Positions 48,850 through 60,464 of a stretch of 64,000 nucleotides of DNA are shown here, piece after piece. The DNA comes from Phragmites australis (lineage: Eukaryota > Streptophyta > Magnoliopsida > Poales > Poaceae). A program made the position numbers and the translations under genes. The stretch is from contig NC_084935.1 of NCBI RefSeq assembly GCF_958298935.1, positions 5,280,001 through 5,344,000 of the forward strand. Direction: 5' to 3'. Within the stretch, counting starts at the first letter, position 1; each line of letters begins with the position of its first letter. The notes beneath the pieces are model-generated. The model was not told where the DNA came from, ran no database searches, and worked only from the letters and a program-made list of their open reading frames with translations.

Positions 48850-49140
48850 AGGGTTATTTATATTCAGGTCATTATAAATATTGTGGTTTTAAAATATATC
48901 ATTACAAATATGATATTTGGAAATATACCATTACAAATCTCTTAAAATTATATCCATACCATTACCATTACAAATCAGACACATTTTTTAATGGTATGGA
49001 TCCAATTTCATGAGATTTGTAATGACATGAAGTCAAGTTTTAGGGGATTTGTAATTGCATAAATATAATTTTTAGAAGATTTGTTGATTTGGACCAAATT
49101 CTAACAGATTTATAATGGCATATTTTCAAATATTGAATTA
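48850..49140. mobile_element. Small MULE-derived element of the GCCATTATAA family
   Basis: The left part (AGGTCATTATAAATATTG, then GGTTTTAAAATATATCATTA) aligns with the terminal repeat of the MULE at 13,505. The inverse of the right part begins AAAATATGCCATTATAAATC. The interior repeats ATTACAAATCTC-like units in both orientations. The exact ends and 9-bp duplication were not resolved. Confidence 0.5.
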
Positions 49141-49400
49141 AAAAAAGACTTATTAAATCTTATCATTATATCAAGATGATATAACCATACAAGAGTTATC
49201 TCTAAATTCTGTATTACCAAGATGCACATAACCACAATATAAAAAACAAGAGGGTTACATGAGACACATAATAAAAATTCTAACAAGATGGAAACACATC
49301 TCCTCAGGCTATGTTATTCTGCTTAGACTTAGATATAAAGTCTAAACTATCATTTAAACCGGTTAAAAAAACTCCCTAATCAGCTGTGTCAGTCATGTAC

Positions 49401-49437
49401 AAGAAATACAGATTCATAAAATGAATCTGTATTTCTT
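49401..49437. repeat. Perfect 17-bp inverted repeat with 3-nt loop
   Basis: AAGAAATACAGATTCAT (49,401-49,417) is followed by AAA and its exact inverse complement (49,421-49,437), about 0.2 kb upstream of the AKAP17A-like start codon. It could form a stable hairpin; its role is unknown. Confidence 0.9.
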
Positions 49438-49652
49438 AAAAGGGCCTGCATTCAGAGAAATAAATCTGTGGTTCAAATGGACAAAGAAATCCAGCAATGT
49501 AGCCAGGGCTAATCACGAGCGTTGATTTTAGACCTGGCCATCCCTTCGAACTCCTCCGATAGTTCTCCTCGTCCTCCCCCTCCCCCGTCTACCCGGCAGC
49601 CGCACCCAAAACCCCAGGCCGCCAGGCACCACCCCCGACCCACCGCCCCACC

Positions 49653-52600
49653 ATGTCCGCCGCCGCCGCGGCGCCCCGACCGACCGAGCCGCTCCCCCTC
49701 CCGAGCGGGCTCTCCCTCTCGCCGCGCCTCAAGCTCCTCCTCACCTTCTTCCGCGGCGACCTCACCGTCCGCCCCTTCGACGAGTGGCAGCTCAAGTCCG
49801 CGCTCCTCGCCTTCCTCCGCGACCCACCCCTCTCCCTCCCGCTCCTCCCCGACTCCGACCTCTCCGTGCGCCGCCTCCCCGACCTCCAGAAGCGTCGCCG
49901 CGAGGAGCCCGTCGCTTCTGGGGTCCTCCACGTTCGCGACATCTCCTTACTCCGCCCCCAAACCCGCAAGGGTGACGGCGAGGCCGAGGAGGTGACTCGG
50001 GAACAGGAGGAGGAGAAGTACTTCGAGTGGCGGAGCTCCTTGGTCGAGAGGCTCGCCGGCATCGAGCTCAACCTCGAGGGGGTCAAGTTCCGGATGAGCA
50101 TCGAGATTCCGCCGTCCGACGACTTCAAAGCGATCAAGAAGTCGTGGGAGAATTTCTACTCCTCCGAGCTACTGAATAGCAGTATGAATTGGTTCTTGTG
50201 TCGTATGCCCTTGTCGCATTCACTGCTTGCTAGGCAGAGTTTGGATTGATTTTGCTGGTTTCAGGGAATCCGGTGAGGAAGATAGCGAAAGGGCCAGACA
50301 CAATTATTGTCCGTGGTGTGCCGTCCAGGTGGTTTGCAGAGACGAGGATATCGTCCAAGCCATCCACGCTGGTCACGCACACTATCTTCTCGGCGCTTGG
50401 TAAAATAAGGTGCACTTTGGTGTTCTTGGAGTTTCTTTGGCTCATTGTCTATTACGTGCTTTTGTTCCAATGGCCTACAACATAAAAGAATTAGTGCTAC
50501 AAGAAATGGAAGCTGCCGAAGCCTAAAGACATCCAAACTAACTGGACATGAACTACCTTCGACCTTTTATAGAAATCCGGAACATCTTTGTTTGATTCAA
50601 CTTTTTTCATCGCAGCAGCTTCTGGTTTGTTTGTGGAATCAATACTATATATTAAAGCTCCAAGAATCGGAGCGATTCTAGAGGTCAAGACACTGTAGCT
50701 ACTGTTTATGTAGGTTCTATGTATGTATATATGTATACATATACGTATATGTATACATATACTATATGTATGTATATACATATACATATATTTACATGTA
50801 TAATATAATTTTTTTGAAATTCCAGAAAAATAGCGAAAAGTATAATAGTTATACTGATAAATCGGCTGAAATAATCTAAAATGCACAGAAAAAATATCTA
50901 AAACTCAAAAAAATATGAACCAATTTTGGTTAGATTCGTATTACTATCATCTACATATTAAAATTATGTGCATGCATAAAAATAATATTGTTTTCCTCAT
51001 AATTAAATGAATGTGTTAAATATTAATAAATTCATAAATAAATATTGAGACGCTCAAAATTGGTGAACCTAATTTTTTAGTCTTCTTTTGTCATGTTCTG
51101 TACAATAAAAATGGGCGTGACGTAGGCGCGCCAATCCGCCTAGTAATATTTGTTCTCACGTCCCCTACTTAATCTTGAAAAGTGTACGTTTTTACTGAAA
51201 TTGATATGCATAGATATAAATCAATATCACAATTTTGCAGCTAGCTTCCTCAGTATGTGTTAGTATTAGCTCATTTTTTTTAGGGGAAACAGTAGGGAAA
51301 AAACCCCTAATGTGGTATATATTATATTTAAAAAAATAAAGGAGGACAAGCCAAAAGGTAGGGACTGTACAAAGGGAGAGGGAGAAAAAGAGGGGGGCTA
51401 GGGGAGCGAGGAGAGCCAGGCAGAAACCAGGGGTCTCAAGGTCAAAGACAACCTAAAGGATTGAACAGACACCTCATTTACAAAGGACACTTTCTAGCTA
51501 GAAAAGGAAACAACCGAGTTTCTAAAAATGACATCATTTCTCGCTTTCCAAATAGACCAAGCTGTGATAATAAAGATCTCCATGAAGAACGGATGAAGGA
51601 AGTCTCAGGGCGTTGATCAACATATGAAGAATTGAAGCTGTTTGTCCCAAGCCATGTTGACATGAGTCCAGCACCTAGTGGCAAAAGGGCACTCAAAGAA
51701 GAGATGGAAGACTGTTTCTTCCACTCTACCAATGCAGAGCACACAATTGTAGTTATTTCCTTCAATTTTAAGCCTTTTCCTTTTCAGAAGGTTTCTAGTA
51801 TTTAATCTATCCATGAACAGTAGCTAGGTGAAGACTTTCAATTTTCTGCTGCGTTTGGATTTCCAGATTCAACTAAAAGGCGCAGGTGGTTGAATCCCCT
51901 TGAAAGTCAAGTTATAGAACTTGTTCGCAGTGTAATCTCCAGAGCCCCATATATAATGCCAAACATCTGTATTGTTGTGGTTACTTTGTATAGAATTCAT
52001 GATTGAAATAAGAGTTGTGAATTCCTGGAAAGCTTGCTCTGAGATAAGGGGTGTAGAAATGCTTGTGCACTGACATATCTTGTCTGAAACCTGCTATAGA
52101 AATGTTTTCATTCTTAACGTAAGAGAACAGCCTTGGGAGGCGGATTCTAAGGATAGAATTATTCCATACATCATTCCAGAGAAGAATAGAGTCACCATTC
52201 CCTACTGAGCAACAGGCAATGCCTCTGTAGTGATCGATAGATTTTAAAATGTCCTTTCACCAGAAAGAGCCCTTAGTAATGTCCAGATGAGGAACTTGTC
52301 CATTTGAGTAGTGAACATTCCAGATCAACTTTACCCAAGAAGGATCATGCTTGTTGTAGAACTTATGCAAGTGCTTAAGAAGGAGGGCTTCATTCTGAAT
52401 TTTGAGATTGATAACACCCAAGCCACCTTTCATTTTGGGCCTACAGACTTTATCCCAAGCCACCAAAGCCTTTTTAGAAGAATTAATTTCAGCACCCCTC
52501 CAAAGACATTGTTTCCTTGCTCTATCTATTGTTTGGATAACTGTTGAAGGAAGACAAAGAGTGCACATAGTGTAAGTGGGCAAAGCTGAGAGAACTGAGT

Positions 52601-54718
52601 TAATCATTTCTAATCTTCCCGCCATGGTGAGGAGGTTAGAGATGGCGGATAGCCTCCTTTCAATCTTGTTCATCAGAGGAGCATGTTCCTCCACCTTTGA
52701 CCTAGTTGTGCCCAGGGGTAAACCAAGATAGGTGAAAGGAAAAGAGCCCACAGCACATCCAAAGACCCCTGCCAAGAGAGAGGCCTTTTCTTGACCCATA
52801 TTAGTATTAGCTCATTGTTCTCTCATATTGCTTTCTATTTTATTATACATTAGTGAATATGTTTGTGATGTTTATAATTCATAATAAAGAATCTTTTGAA
52901 TCAAAATTAGAAAAAGAAATTCCAAAAATCCATCTTAATTCTTATATTGTTTCTCAAGAAACTCACGCGCTTGCCTTTCCAATTTGATGCTCTGTGAATA
53001 GGCTTTGCTGAAGCTGTGATTCACATATCCTTTCATCTTTTTGTTGGTATCCATATCGCTCTACCTTTTTTTTTTTCTCTTACTAGCCTGTCAAGTAATA
53101 TGATGAGTTGTGCTCTTTTGATGCTAACTTCTGCACTGCCTTTTACTCTATTAATACTTTGTTTACCTAATACTTTCTTGCAACATTCTTCCTTCCAAAT
53201 GACAGGAACCTAAATATTTCCAATGATGATGAGTTAGAAGCAAAAGAAGATGGAGCCAATAAGGAGCTCATATCTGGACTCAATTGCAAAGTTTGGGTGA
53301 AATTTGAGAGCTACGATGACTTCTACAATGCAATGAAGGCGTTATGTGGACGCTCATTAGAGAAGGTAAGATTTTCTTCAGTTACCTAGTGTTTCTCAAT
53401 TGTTCACTCTTATTAGAACATATACTGTAGCAACGTGGCAAATTGACAATATTTGCTTCGCCACTATATATATGATATCTAAATCATTTTCTTCCTTCAG
53501 GATTGAACATTGCAGTTTACATTTAGTATTGCCTACCTGCAGTGGTTTTGTATGGACGTTGCATAGCACGTGTCCTTCATGTGCCCTTGTCATGCACGAC
53601 ATAATCGCATAACCATGTCTAAGAGCGCTAAATATTATCTACCTTTGTTACTTTATGAGACATTTATGGCTACCTTGTTGCTGTCTCGTCTGGCAAACCC
53701 TGCGGAGAACCATTTCATGGTCTTGAAAATGAGTAGGTTCAGTGCATGAACTGAGAACCTAGTGAGCCATAGTAGCATGTACTGATTGGACAGATATCAT
53801 AAATTAGCGAAGGACAACAAAATTGCAAGAAGCTCAAAATGCTCGTACATATTATAAACCTTTTATTAGTAGTGCTCAAGAGCATAACTTGTATGATGAT
53901 TGACGGCCGCAACAGTTATAAGGAATTGCTCATTTCCTTGCAAATCCTTCTCAAGATGCACCTTGTGTCCCACCTTAAAACACATTTGAAGTGACAACTT
54001 CACTTTTTTTAACATTTCGATGGACACATGTTTGCAATACCTTTTCGTTTCAGAATTGGTTCAGTTCATCTAATTATTGTTTGCATTTTATATTTTGTAA
54101 AACATAACGAAATCTGACTTTATTTTGTTTTTGAAGGAAGGATCACTGTTGAAAGTAGACTATGAAGTGACTTGGGACCGTGAAGGTTTCTTTCGCAATG
54201 CTCAATATGAGCCTGCTCGAAGAAATTTAGAGGAAAGGGCTGTGTTAGCATCGGTTCATGGCCGGAAGAAACATTACACTTCAAGAATCGATTCGGATCA
54301 TAGGAAGAGATTTAGGGTAAGTTACCGTATCAAGATTTCTATAAAAGTGTTTACTCTTCTATGTGTTGTGTGTAAGCTTCTGCTTCAGTGAAACATTCGT
54401 GCATGGTAGCTGTCAAATTTATCAGCAGATTTAACTTTTCCTGATTCTAGTAAGATCACCACCATGGCATCGAATAAACTTTTCAGGATAATGGGATACT
54501 TAAATTTTTGCTTTTCCTTGATCCATTTTGTTATTTTTCTGTAATTTTTTTTCCTTCCGTATTCCAGTCAGTATATGTGGATACTAGGCATTGCCATGGG
54601 GTTTATCTTGCCAACTTCATTGAGTTCCATTTACAAGCATGATGGATTTCTTCCTTCTGTATATATGTTCTTGAAAGCTTCTAACATATAGCATGCCTTC
54701 GTTGTGATTCAGGATTGA
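49653..54718 (+). CDS. AKAP17A (XE7/SFRS17A)-like RNA-binding protein, five exons
   Basis: The exons are 49,653-50,181, 50,265-50,409, 53,206-53,365, 54,137-54,316 and 54,713-54,718. All junctions are GT-AG, phases agree and the model gives 339 residues. The N-terminus has LKLLLTFFRGDLTVRPFDEW and LSVRRLPDL. A basic and acidic stretch is followed by the region TIIVRGVPSRWF to GKIRNLNIS, which resembles an RRM with its conserved (I/V)xxV strand, and by VKFESYDDFYNAMKAL. The end is basic (RKKHYTSRIDSDHRKRFR). In animals AKAP17A is a speckle-associated splicing regulator; the plant role here is inferred. Intron 2 (2.8 kb) hosts a Helitron-like element and a LINE. The last exon is only GAT TGA; an alternative acceptor near 54,568 would add about 23 other residues. 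Confidence 0.68.
50639..51143 (+). mobile_element. Helitron-like non-autonomous element in intron 2 (505 bp)
   Basis: The 5' end is A|TCAATACTATATATTAAAGC and the 3' end GGCGCGCCAATCCGCCTAG|T, with a GC palindrome GGCGCGCC just before CTAG and insertion between A and T. It contains a run of TATGTATAC-type sequence (50,714-50,795) and is homologous to the copy at 58,256-58,596 in the opposite orientation. No protein is encoded. Confidence 0.55.
50714..50795. repeat. TA/GTATAC-rich microsatellite
   Basis: Low-complexity run of ATGTATAC, ATATACGTATAT and related units, inside the Helitron-like element. Confidence 0.88.
51276..52800 (-). mobile_element. 5'-truncated LINE with 16-bp target duplication
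   Basis: It is flanked by identical 16-bp repeats TTAGTATTAGCTCATT (51,260-51,275 and 52,801-52,816). A short poly(T) at 51,276-51,281 is the minus-strand poly(A) tail. It encodes, with breaks, only the end of a LINE ORF2: the post-RT region FTYLGLPLGTTRSK and GRLEMINSVLSALPTY (52,800-52,257) and the zf-RVT segment NYNCVLCIGRVEETVFHLFF (near 51,750). The rest was lost during target-primed insertion. It lies in intron 2 of the AKAP17A-like gene, antisense to it. Confidence 0.9.
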
Positions 54719-56290
54719 TGACACAAGCGCATGGTGCGAGATATTGCTATGTTCTGAGGAGAGGGGAAATGCTGCGTTGTACCATTGTATTGTATCCGTC
54801 TCAGATTTCAAGTTACCTTTCTCCTCCTCAATTAGCCTAACAGAAAAATCATTCCGATAGTTACTGATTTGTACTTTTGTAGTCATCACTATTAGCGCTG
54901 TTCTGGTTGGTACCCGGAGAGCAGGACAAAAACGAAACTGGTTTTCTTATCAAAGAACTTTTACCATTGAGCACTGGCAGTTTGGCACCGCAGCCCGTAC
55001 TCATCGATTAGTCACAGTTGCATCTGAGTTCAAACTATTTAACGATCAGAAATGAGAATAGGGATTTATAAGCCTACACGTGCCAAGCTTGACGGCAAAT
55101 AGGGTGCAGCCGTGCAGGTGGATGTTTCTGGAGACCAGAACTGCAGTCTTTCTGCTTTTTTGTAGCGTATGAGATGTGTTCTGACCCAGGCTACGATCGA
55201 GAATGAAAATAAGGGTAGTGGATATGGATAAGTTTGTAACTTGTTGCTCCTATATTGGGTTTAAAATCGTTTATTGTGAAATGACGGTTGGCAGGTGGAT
55301 ATGCATCAACCTTGCATTGGATCTTCTCGTCTAGAGTGCCAACCAAGTGCATTTTCAAGCGTCTAGAAGTACACATGCCTGACTTTTGTTTCATGTGCGC
55401 TTGATGACGCTGGTGTATTGATTCACATGCCTGGATCTAGAAGTTCTTTTTGGATGAATCATGCGCAAACCACAGGCGAATGCGTGGACAAAGGAACCTG
55501 GCGGTTGCTATCAACATCATCTGAAACTAACCAGAATTCAGAAAAGATGACATGGCGGTTGCTATTTGTCAGACGACTGGGAATTGGGCGTACCTCATGT
55601 GACAAATCCATTTGTGGTCGGACTGCGTTTGTCTATCTTCTTCCTCCAGTTCACACAATCGCTCCTTCAGCGTGCCACCCCGGTTGTCTCTGACGGCTCT
55701 CCCGTTGTCGGATCCATATCTATACATGTTGCTACGCTAATTTGGCTCCGTCAGGTCGTATCCTTACCTCCCTCGCCGTTGGCACTGGTCCACTGTGCAT
55801 CTTCTACTGGTTGCGGCCAATGGCGCCCCCGTCACCTCACTGTCTCGCCCCCACGGCCGCCTTCTCCGTGTGGGTCTACCTGCTTCCCCGTCATTCCTTT
55901 AAGCTTGGGATCTCGAAAACCTCTTCCCCGAACCTAAATCTCACCGGCCATAGCGTACACGATGACTTTCGCTGGATCGTTGCTCCTACCTAAATTTTAG
56001 GAAGGGTGATGAAATAAAAGCAAACTATGAACTTTGTGCACATTTCCATTGTACCAGTGTCGGGAGTAATTCGATAATTTATGTCGAACAATCTATGCTT
56101 TATAAACACTTTTAGGGTAGCCTCGCATAAAAGGGGCCGATGCACATTTACAGGCACGAAAGAAAAATCAAATGTAAAAAAAGAAGGAAAGATAACCTGG
56201 AAATTTTGATCTTTCTGGCCACCCAACTATACAAAAAATTTACAGACTACAGCACAAGATATCCTGCAGAGTGTGGTGAATCCTTGCGAT
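54719..56290. other. Intergenic between AKAP17A-like and ZCF37-like genes
   Basis: 54,719-54,900 is likely 3' UTR of the upstream gene. 55,550-55,990 has short GC-rich frames with no recognisable product. Nothing further can be supported. Confidence 0.45.
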
Positions 56291-57097
56291 TCACCCTTTC
56301 TTTCGATGTGCATGGCTCCTCGGTGAAACCACCTCATGAGCAGCACCGGAGCTGCTCTTCTTGCCATGCGAAGGAGGCAGCGGCGGTGCCACGGCAGCGA
56401 GCTTGTCACCCGCCTTGCCAAGATCCTTGCAGGCCTTCGCTGCCGGTGTTCTCGTCGCGACCTGCCCTTCCTCGCTTTTCAAGATCGGCAAGAGGTACCA
56501 CCAAATGGAGGTGCAGCAGATGGCGAACACCCTCCCGAACACGACCAGGCTCAGCAGCAGCAGCGCCATGGCCAGCAGCCAGTAGCGGTGCGGCCTCACC
56601 TTCCTCCCCCAGGACCACGACCACCTCTCGCCGCCGGCCTTACTCTTCTTTGCTGGCGCTGCCTTCGCCGCCGGAGGCACAAGCTTAGCAGCGTCCTCCT
56701 TGGGGCTGCCAGGCTCCGTGGGCGGTGTCATCGGCCGCGTTGTCGGCTTGGTCGCCTGCTTGCTCTTCTTGGCCTCGCTCTTGGCATCCGTAGCCTGCTG
56801 CTCCTCCTGTGGGAGCTTGACGACGATGGACACCCATCCCTTGGCCTCGGACTGCACGAACCGGACCATGAGGTGGTCGGCGTCGACGTCCGAGCCAACG
56901 CGCCGCAGGATCTTCTCCCGCCGGGACTCGAGCTCGGAGAGCACGGTGGAGAACTTGTCGAGCCCCCGCGACGCGTAGGGGTTGCCCTTCCCCTTCTTGC
57001 TCTTCGCCGGCTTCGCCTTCGCGCCGGCACCACCGCCGGCCTCCTCCTTGTCGACGTCCTTGAAGCTGCCCGTGCCGCAGAACATCATTTCTCGCAT
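56291..57097 (-). CDS. ZCF37-like protein, single exon
   Basis: 268 residues from the ATG at 57,097 (a second ATG, at MMFCGTG, lies three codons later and is an equally good start). The N-terminal MFCGTGSFKDVDKEE and the motif NPYASRGLDKFSTVLSELES with REKIL are typical of the plant ZCF37-like family, whose function is not known. A Lys/Pro/Ala-rich linker follows. A strongly hydrophobic segment (YWLLAMALLLLSLVVFGRVF and the next 18 residues) suggests one or two membrane passes near residues 185-215. The C-terminus is basic. The gene is intronless and GC-rich and convergent with the AKAP17A-like gene. No lesions are seen. Confidence 0.75.
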   Translation of the reverse strand: MREMMFCGTGSFKDVDKEEAGGGAGAKAKPAKSKKGKGNPYASRGLDKFSTVLSELESRREKILRRVGSDVDADHLMVRFVQSEAKGWVSIVVKLPQEEQQATDAKSEAKKSKQATKPTTRPMTPPTEPGSPKEDAAKLVPPAAKAAPAKKSKAGGERWSWSWGRKVRPHRYWLLAMALLLLSLVVFGRVFAICCTSIWWYLLPILKSEEGQVATRTPAAKACKDLGKAGDKLAAVAPPLPPSHGKKSSSGAAHEVVSPRSHAHRKKG

Positions 57098-57679
57098 ACC
57101 GTTTACGACTTTCCGTTCGGGACCAAAGACTTTTTATAGAGTGGAGCTGCCTGGTGCACTCTGCTAGCTCATCAAGCTGGTCCTGCCCTGCTATCGATTT
57201 GAGTGAGTCAGGTCTCCGTGACGACCAGGGCATATGATGAAGGCCGCAGGCCAGCTCGTGCTTGGTCAAGTATGGAGGGGCCAATCACTATTCAGTTCAA
57301 CTTCATGCCTTGTTTGCCACGTTTGACCTGGTAAAATTTTTCGTGATGCCGGAACTGAGGAAGAGTGCAAGCGAAGTAAATTCTACAAGATCCTATCTAA
57401 AAAAACTCTCTTCTATATAATAACACGTGTCCGCTCTTTATCTCTCATCTTCAGTTCAACCATTAAATCACGAGACAAATAATATAGATGAAATCTCACA
57501 AGAGTCTCTGAATAGAGTCCTATAAAATTTGCTTTCGAGTTCTCGATGACGTGTGCAATTGTATTCTGGGTTCTTGCGACATTAAACTCGTCCGCTTCGG
57601 TTACCCATCGACCTCGCCGTACCAGACGATCTCTTGCTGACGCGGGCCTGCCTGCTGTGCTGGTAAAATTCGACGCTCT
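57098..57679. other. Upstream region of the ZCF37-like gene
   Basis: Likely promoter and 5' UTR on the minus strand, then intergenic DNA. No gene is seen. Confidence 0.4.
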
Positions 57680-57740
57680 AACACCCAACCGATGATCGAT
57701 CTCAAAAAAAAAAAAAAAAAAAAACACCCAACCGATGATC
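57680..57740 (+). mobile_element. Retroposon scar: poly(A) tail flanked by an 18-bp target duplication
   Basis: AACACCCAACCGATGATC occurs at 57,680-57,697 and again at 57,723-57,740. Between them are only GATCTC and an A run of about 20 bases. This is the footprint expected of an extremely 5'-truncated LINE- or SINE-mediated insertion. Confidence 0.7.
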
Positions 57741-58255
57741 TCATCTCACATGGTAATCAAGGGGAGCTCGCAGAAGTGGCCACTGATTGGTTGCACCGGT
57801 TTGATTCACGAGCGGCACGAGATCTCAGCATCGTTTTCATGGTTTCCGTGCTGAATACTGATTACCTACTTTTCTGTTCAGAATTAGGACGTCGCGTCTG
57901 CAGCCCTCGCGATCGGCTGTTGACCTGCAGCTAGCCAGGTTTGATTGATGGGCAAGGCGTGGACTCTGGACTTCTGGAGCCTTAAGCTCATCGTGGCTCG
58001 TAAATACGTTTGTGCTTGAACGGATCAAATGCTGTGATTCTTCCATGCAATGCACCAGTATATTATTTGGCGCCAAAGTCAAATGAAAAAAATTGAGTAA
58101 CCTGCCATCCTTCCCGGTCTCCATTTCTATTTTTTTACACTGGAAGGCTGCCCATCTTGAATGCTAGCTGTAGATTTTCCGTGTGGTTAGGTAACGAATT
58201 ATGTCATTTTCTGCGCTGATCCATTCGATTAGATCAGTAGAAGGATGAAGGGAAA

Positions 58256-58596
58256 CTAAGCGGATTAGCGCGACTAGTTTGCGTCTATTTTTTTCACATA
58301 GCATGATAAGTAGACGATAGTAATATAAATCTAACAAAATTTGTTTTATATTTTTTTAGTTTTAGATATTTTTTGTATTTTAATTATTTCAGCCGATTTA
58401 TTAATTAACTAATATTTATTTTGACATTTTTCTAGAACTTTCCGAAAAATAAAACTCATATTATACATATGTATACTTATATATATATACGTATATATAT
58501 CCGAATATATGGGTGCTATGCGGGACCCACATAAAACAGTAGCTACATTAACTCTGGTTGGTCTCGAATTCTTAATCCTTTAATATATGTAATAGA
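58256..58596 (-). mobile_element. Helitron-like non-autonomous element, second copy (341 bp)
   Basis: On the minus strand the 5' end is A|TCTATTACATATATTAAAGG and the 3' end GCGCTAATCCGCTTAG|T, matching the ends of the element at 50,639-51,143. The internal TATAC-rich tract and the CAGCCGATTTAT-type segment are also shared. The second-last motif has TTAG where the other copy has CTAG. Confidence 0.5.
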
Positions 58597-59940
58597 TTGT
58601 CTATCTCAAGAGATATCGGAAATCTCGCATGAAAGCGCTGACAGTTACCGAAGAATGATCTATGGCGGCTAAAGAGAGCGTTGTGCAGGTATGCAACACG
58701 GACAGAAAATTCACTGGGCAATCGTGTTGACAAGCCTCTCACATCAGCTTGCATCTGCTACTGGTAAGGATCTCGATTAACATGAGGCTCTTACCGATTG
58801 ATCAATGGAATTTTGTTAGCCGGTTGCTGGAACTGATCAGCATGAGGCTGCTCTTGGATTTTTCTGTTGAGAGCAGATTTCAAACCTTCTGGATGGATGG
58901 TGTCATCGCGAGTGCAGAGTTATTGCAGACAAAGATTGCTGTCGTTTCTTGACCCATACCGCCGTAGGATGATCATTATCGGAATGGAGCGGCAACGAAT
59001 GAAGTAGCATTCATAATATTTTTTTCCCTGGGACTTGCTAGTTATCTGTTGAATAATTTGTTACCCAAATTTGTCTTTTCTTTTAGCTGTTTGATTGAAT
59101 AGTTGATCTAACCACACTTCTTCTAGTACTTCTTGTCTTTAATCTCGCACCCGACTTCATCCGTCATCTTCATGTTCTATCGTCCGGTCTCCATCCCACT
59201 TATCGTCTCACCAGCATCATGACTAGGACCGTCGGTCTCCCTTTCCCTCCCTCTTCCGCCGTCTTCATCCCTTCTTTCCCACGTCGGCCTCCTCCTCTCC
59301 TCTTCTTCTTTGTCTCCAGCAAGACGTCCCTACGCCACCCTCCTCTATCTCCGGTAACTTCTGCTACTGGTTCCTTACCCGCAACCCACTCCCTCACTAA
59401 CTACTCCGACAAAATGTCACCTCGCCACCATTCCCACCCAGTCGGCGGTCCACCACAGCGGTGGGCGACGCCTCTGACACCTCGCCGCCTCACCTATCGC
59501 CCTCCACAACTGTTGGATCAATGACTGCCCTTTTCATCCCTATGCAGCCCCAAGTTAGTAAATCCCCTCAAACTCCAAACCCTAACCCTAATCTCTAAAC
59601 TAGAGGAGAGCTCGTCAAATATAGAGATTTGGAGTTTGCTGAAGATGGAGATGACCAGCACGAATAACGTCGCCAATCTGAAGGTCAAAAATTTAAACGG
59701 TTTCCCATCCACAAAATCTATCGACAGAGAAAATATCATTCCCTTTTTTAATTATCCCGCAGCAACGCACTAGGAATTCACCTAGTTACATATGTTTTCA
59801 AGACAGCCCCTACGAAAGCTGCGCATCTTTTCCTCAGGTCCAGAGGGTTCATTCGCCAGCACCCAGACTCAATGATCAAATCACAAAAATAACCCTCTCT
59901 ATCCCCTTCAAAAAATCTTAGCACAAACACTTGTTTCCGG
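58597..59940. other. Intergenic, no gene recognised
   Basis: Short frames at 59,219-59,524 and 59,518-59,960 have no recognised domain. Confidence 0.4.
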
Positions 59941-59944
59941 CCAC

Positions 59945-60115
59945 CTATGGCCTTCCTCACAGGTTAAAACATGAGACCCAGGTCAGCCTCATCTCCAAAG
60001 TTGACTCACTTAAATATCTCATGAAAACACCAATGCTTACAGGAAGATTGGCAGATGGACCATCATCCTTACTAAGTTCGACAATTGGCAGTCAGAGCAA
60101 AGTGCTCTACCTTTG
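59945..60115 (+). pseudogene. Gypsy-type polyprotein fragment (RNase H region)
   Basis: The plus frame reads VSLISKVDSLKYLMKTPMLT then GRLA. After a one-base shift it continues WTIILTKFD. This is the conserved LISKxDPLKYL...GRLAxWxxLLxxFD block of Ty3/gypsy RT-RNase H. It is about 55 residues long and isolated. Confidence 0.6.
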
Positions 60116-60464
60116 GGAACAACTAATAACTAAACCCAAAATCAATGTTTGCATTTCAATTCTTTTTCATCTCTGCTCCCAAAAGAGACACTCCTTCATA
60201 GGCGTTAGGAGTTCATTGATGAAAAGGGGCTGGGGAAAACTTGAACCAAGTCCTACAGTGATGAATATAGACACAATTGAAATTCCAGGGAGTTGGCAAT
60301 CGGATGTGAACTAGCTTGCTCAGATTGCAGAAAACCATCCAAGGGACTATGGTACACCTATAAAAATTATCTAGCATTGTCCGCACAAATGCTAGGTGAT
60401 ATGATTGTACTAGCAAGTTACGTACGAACTTGCTACTATTATTTTTACTAAAGTTGCTACACCT

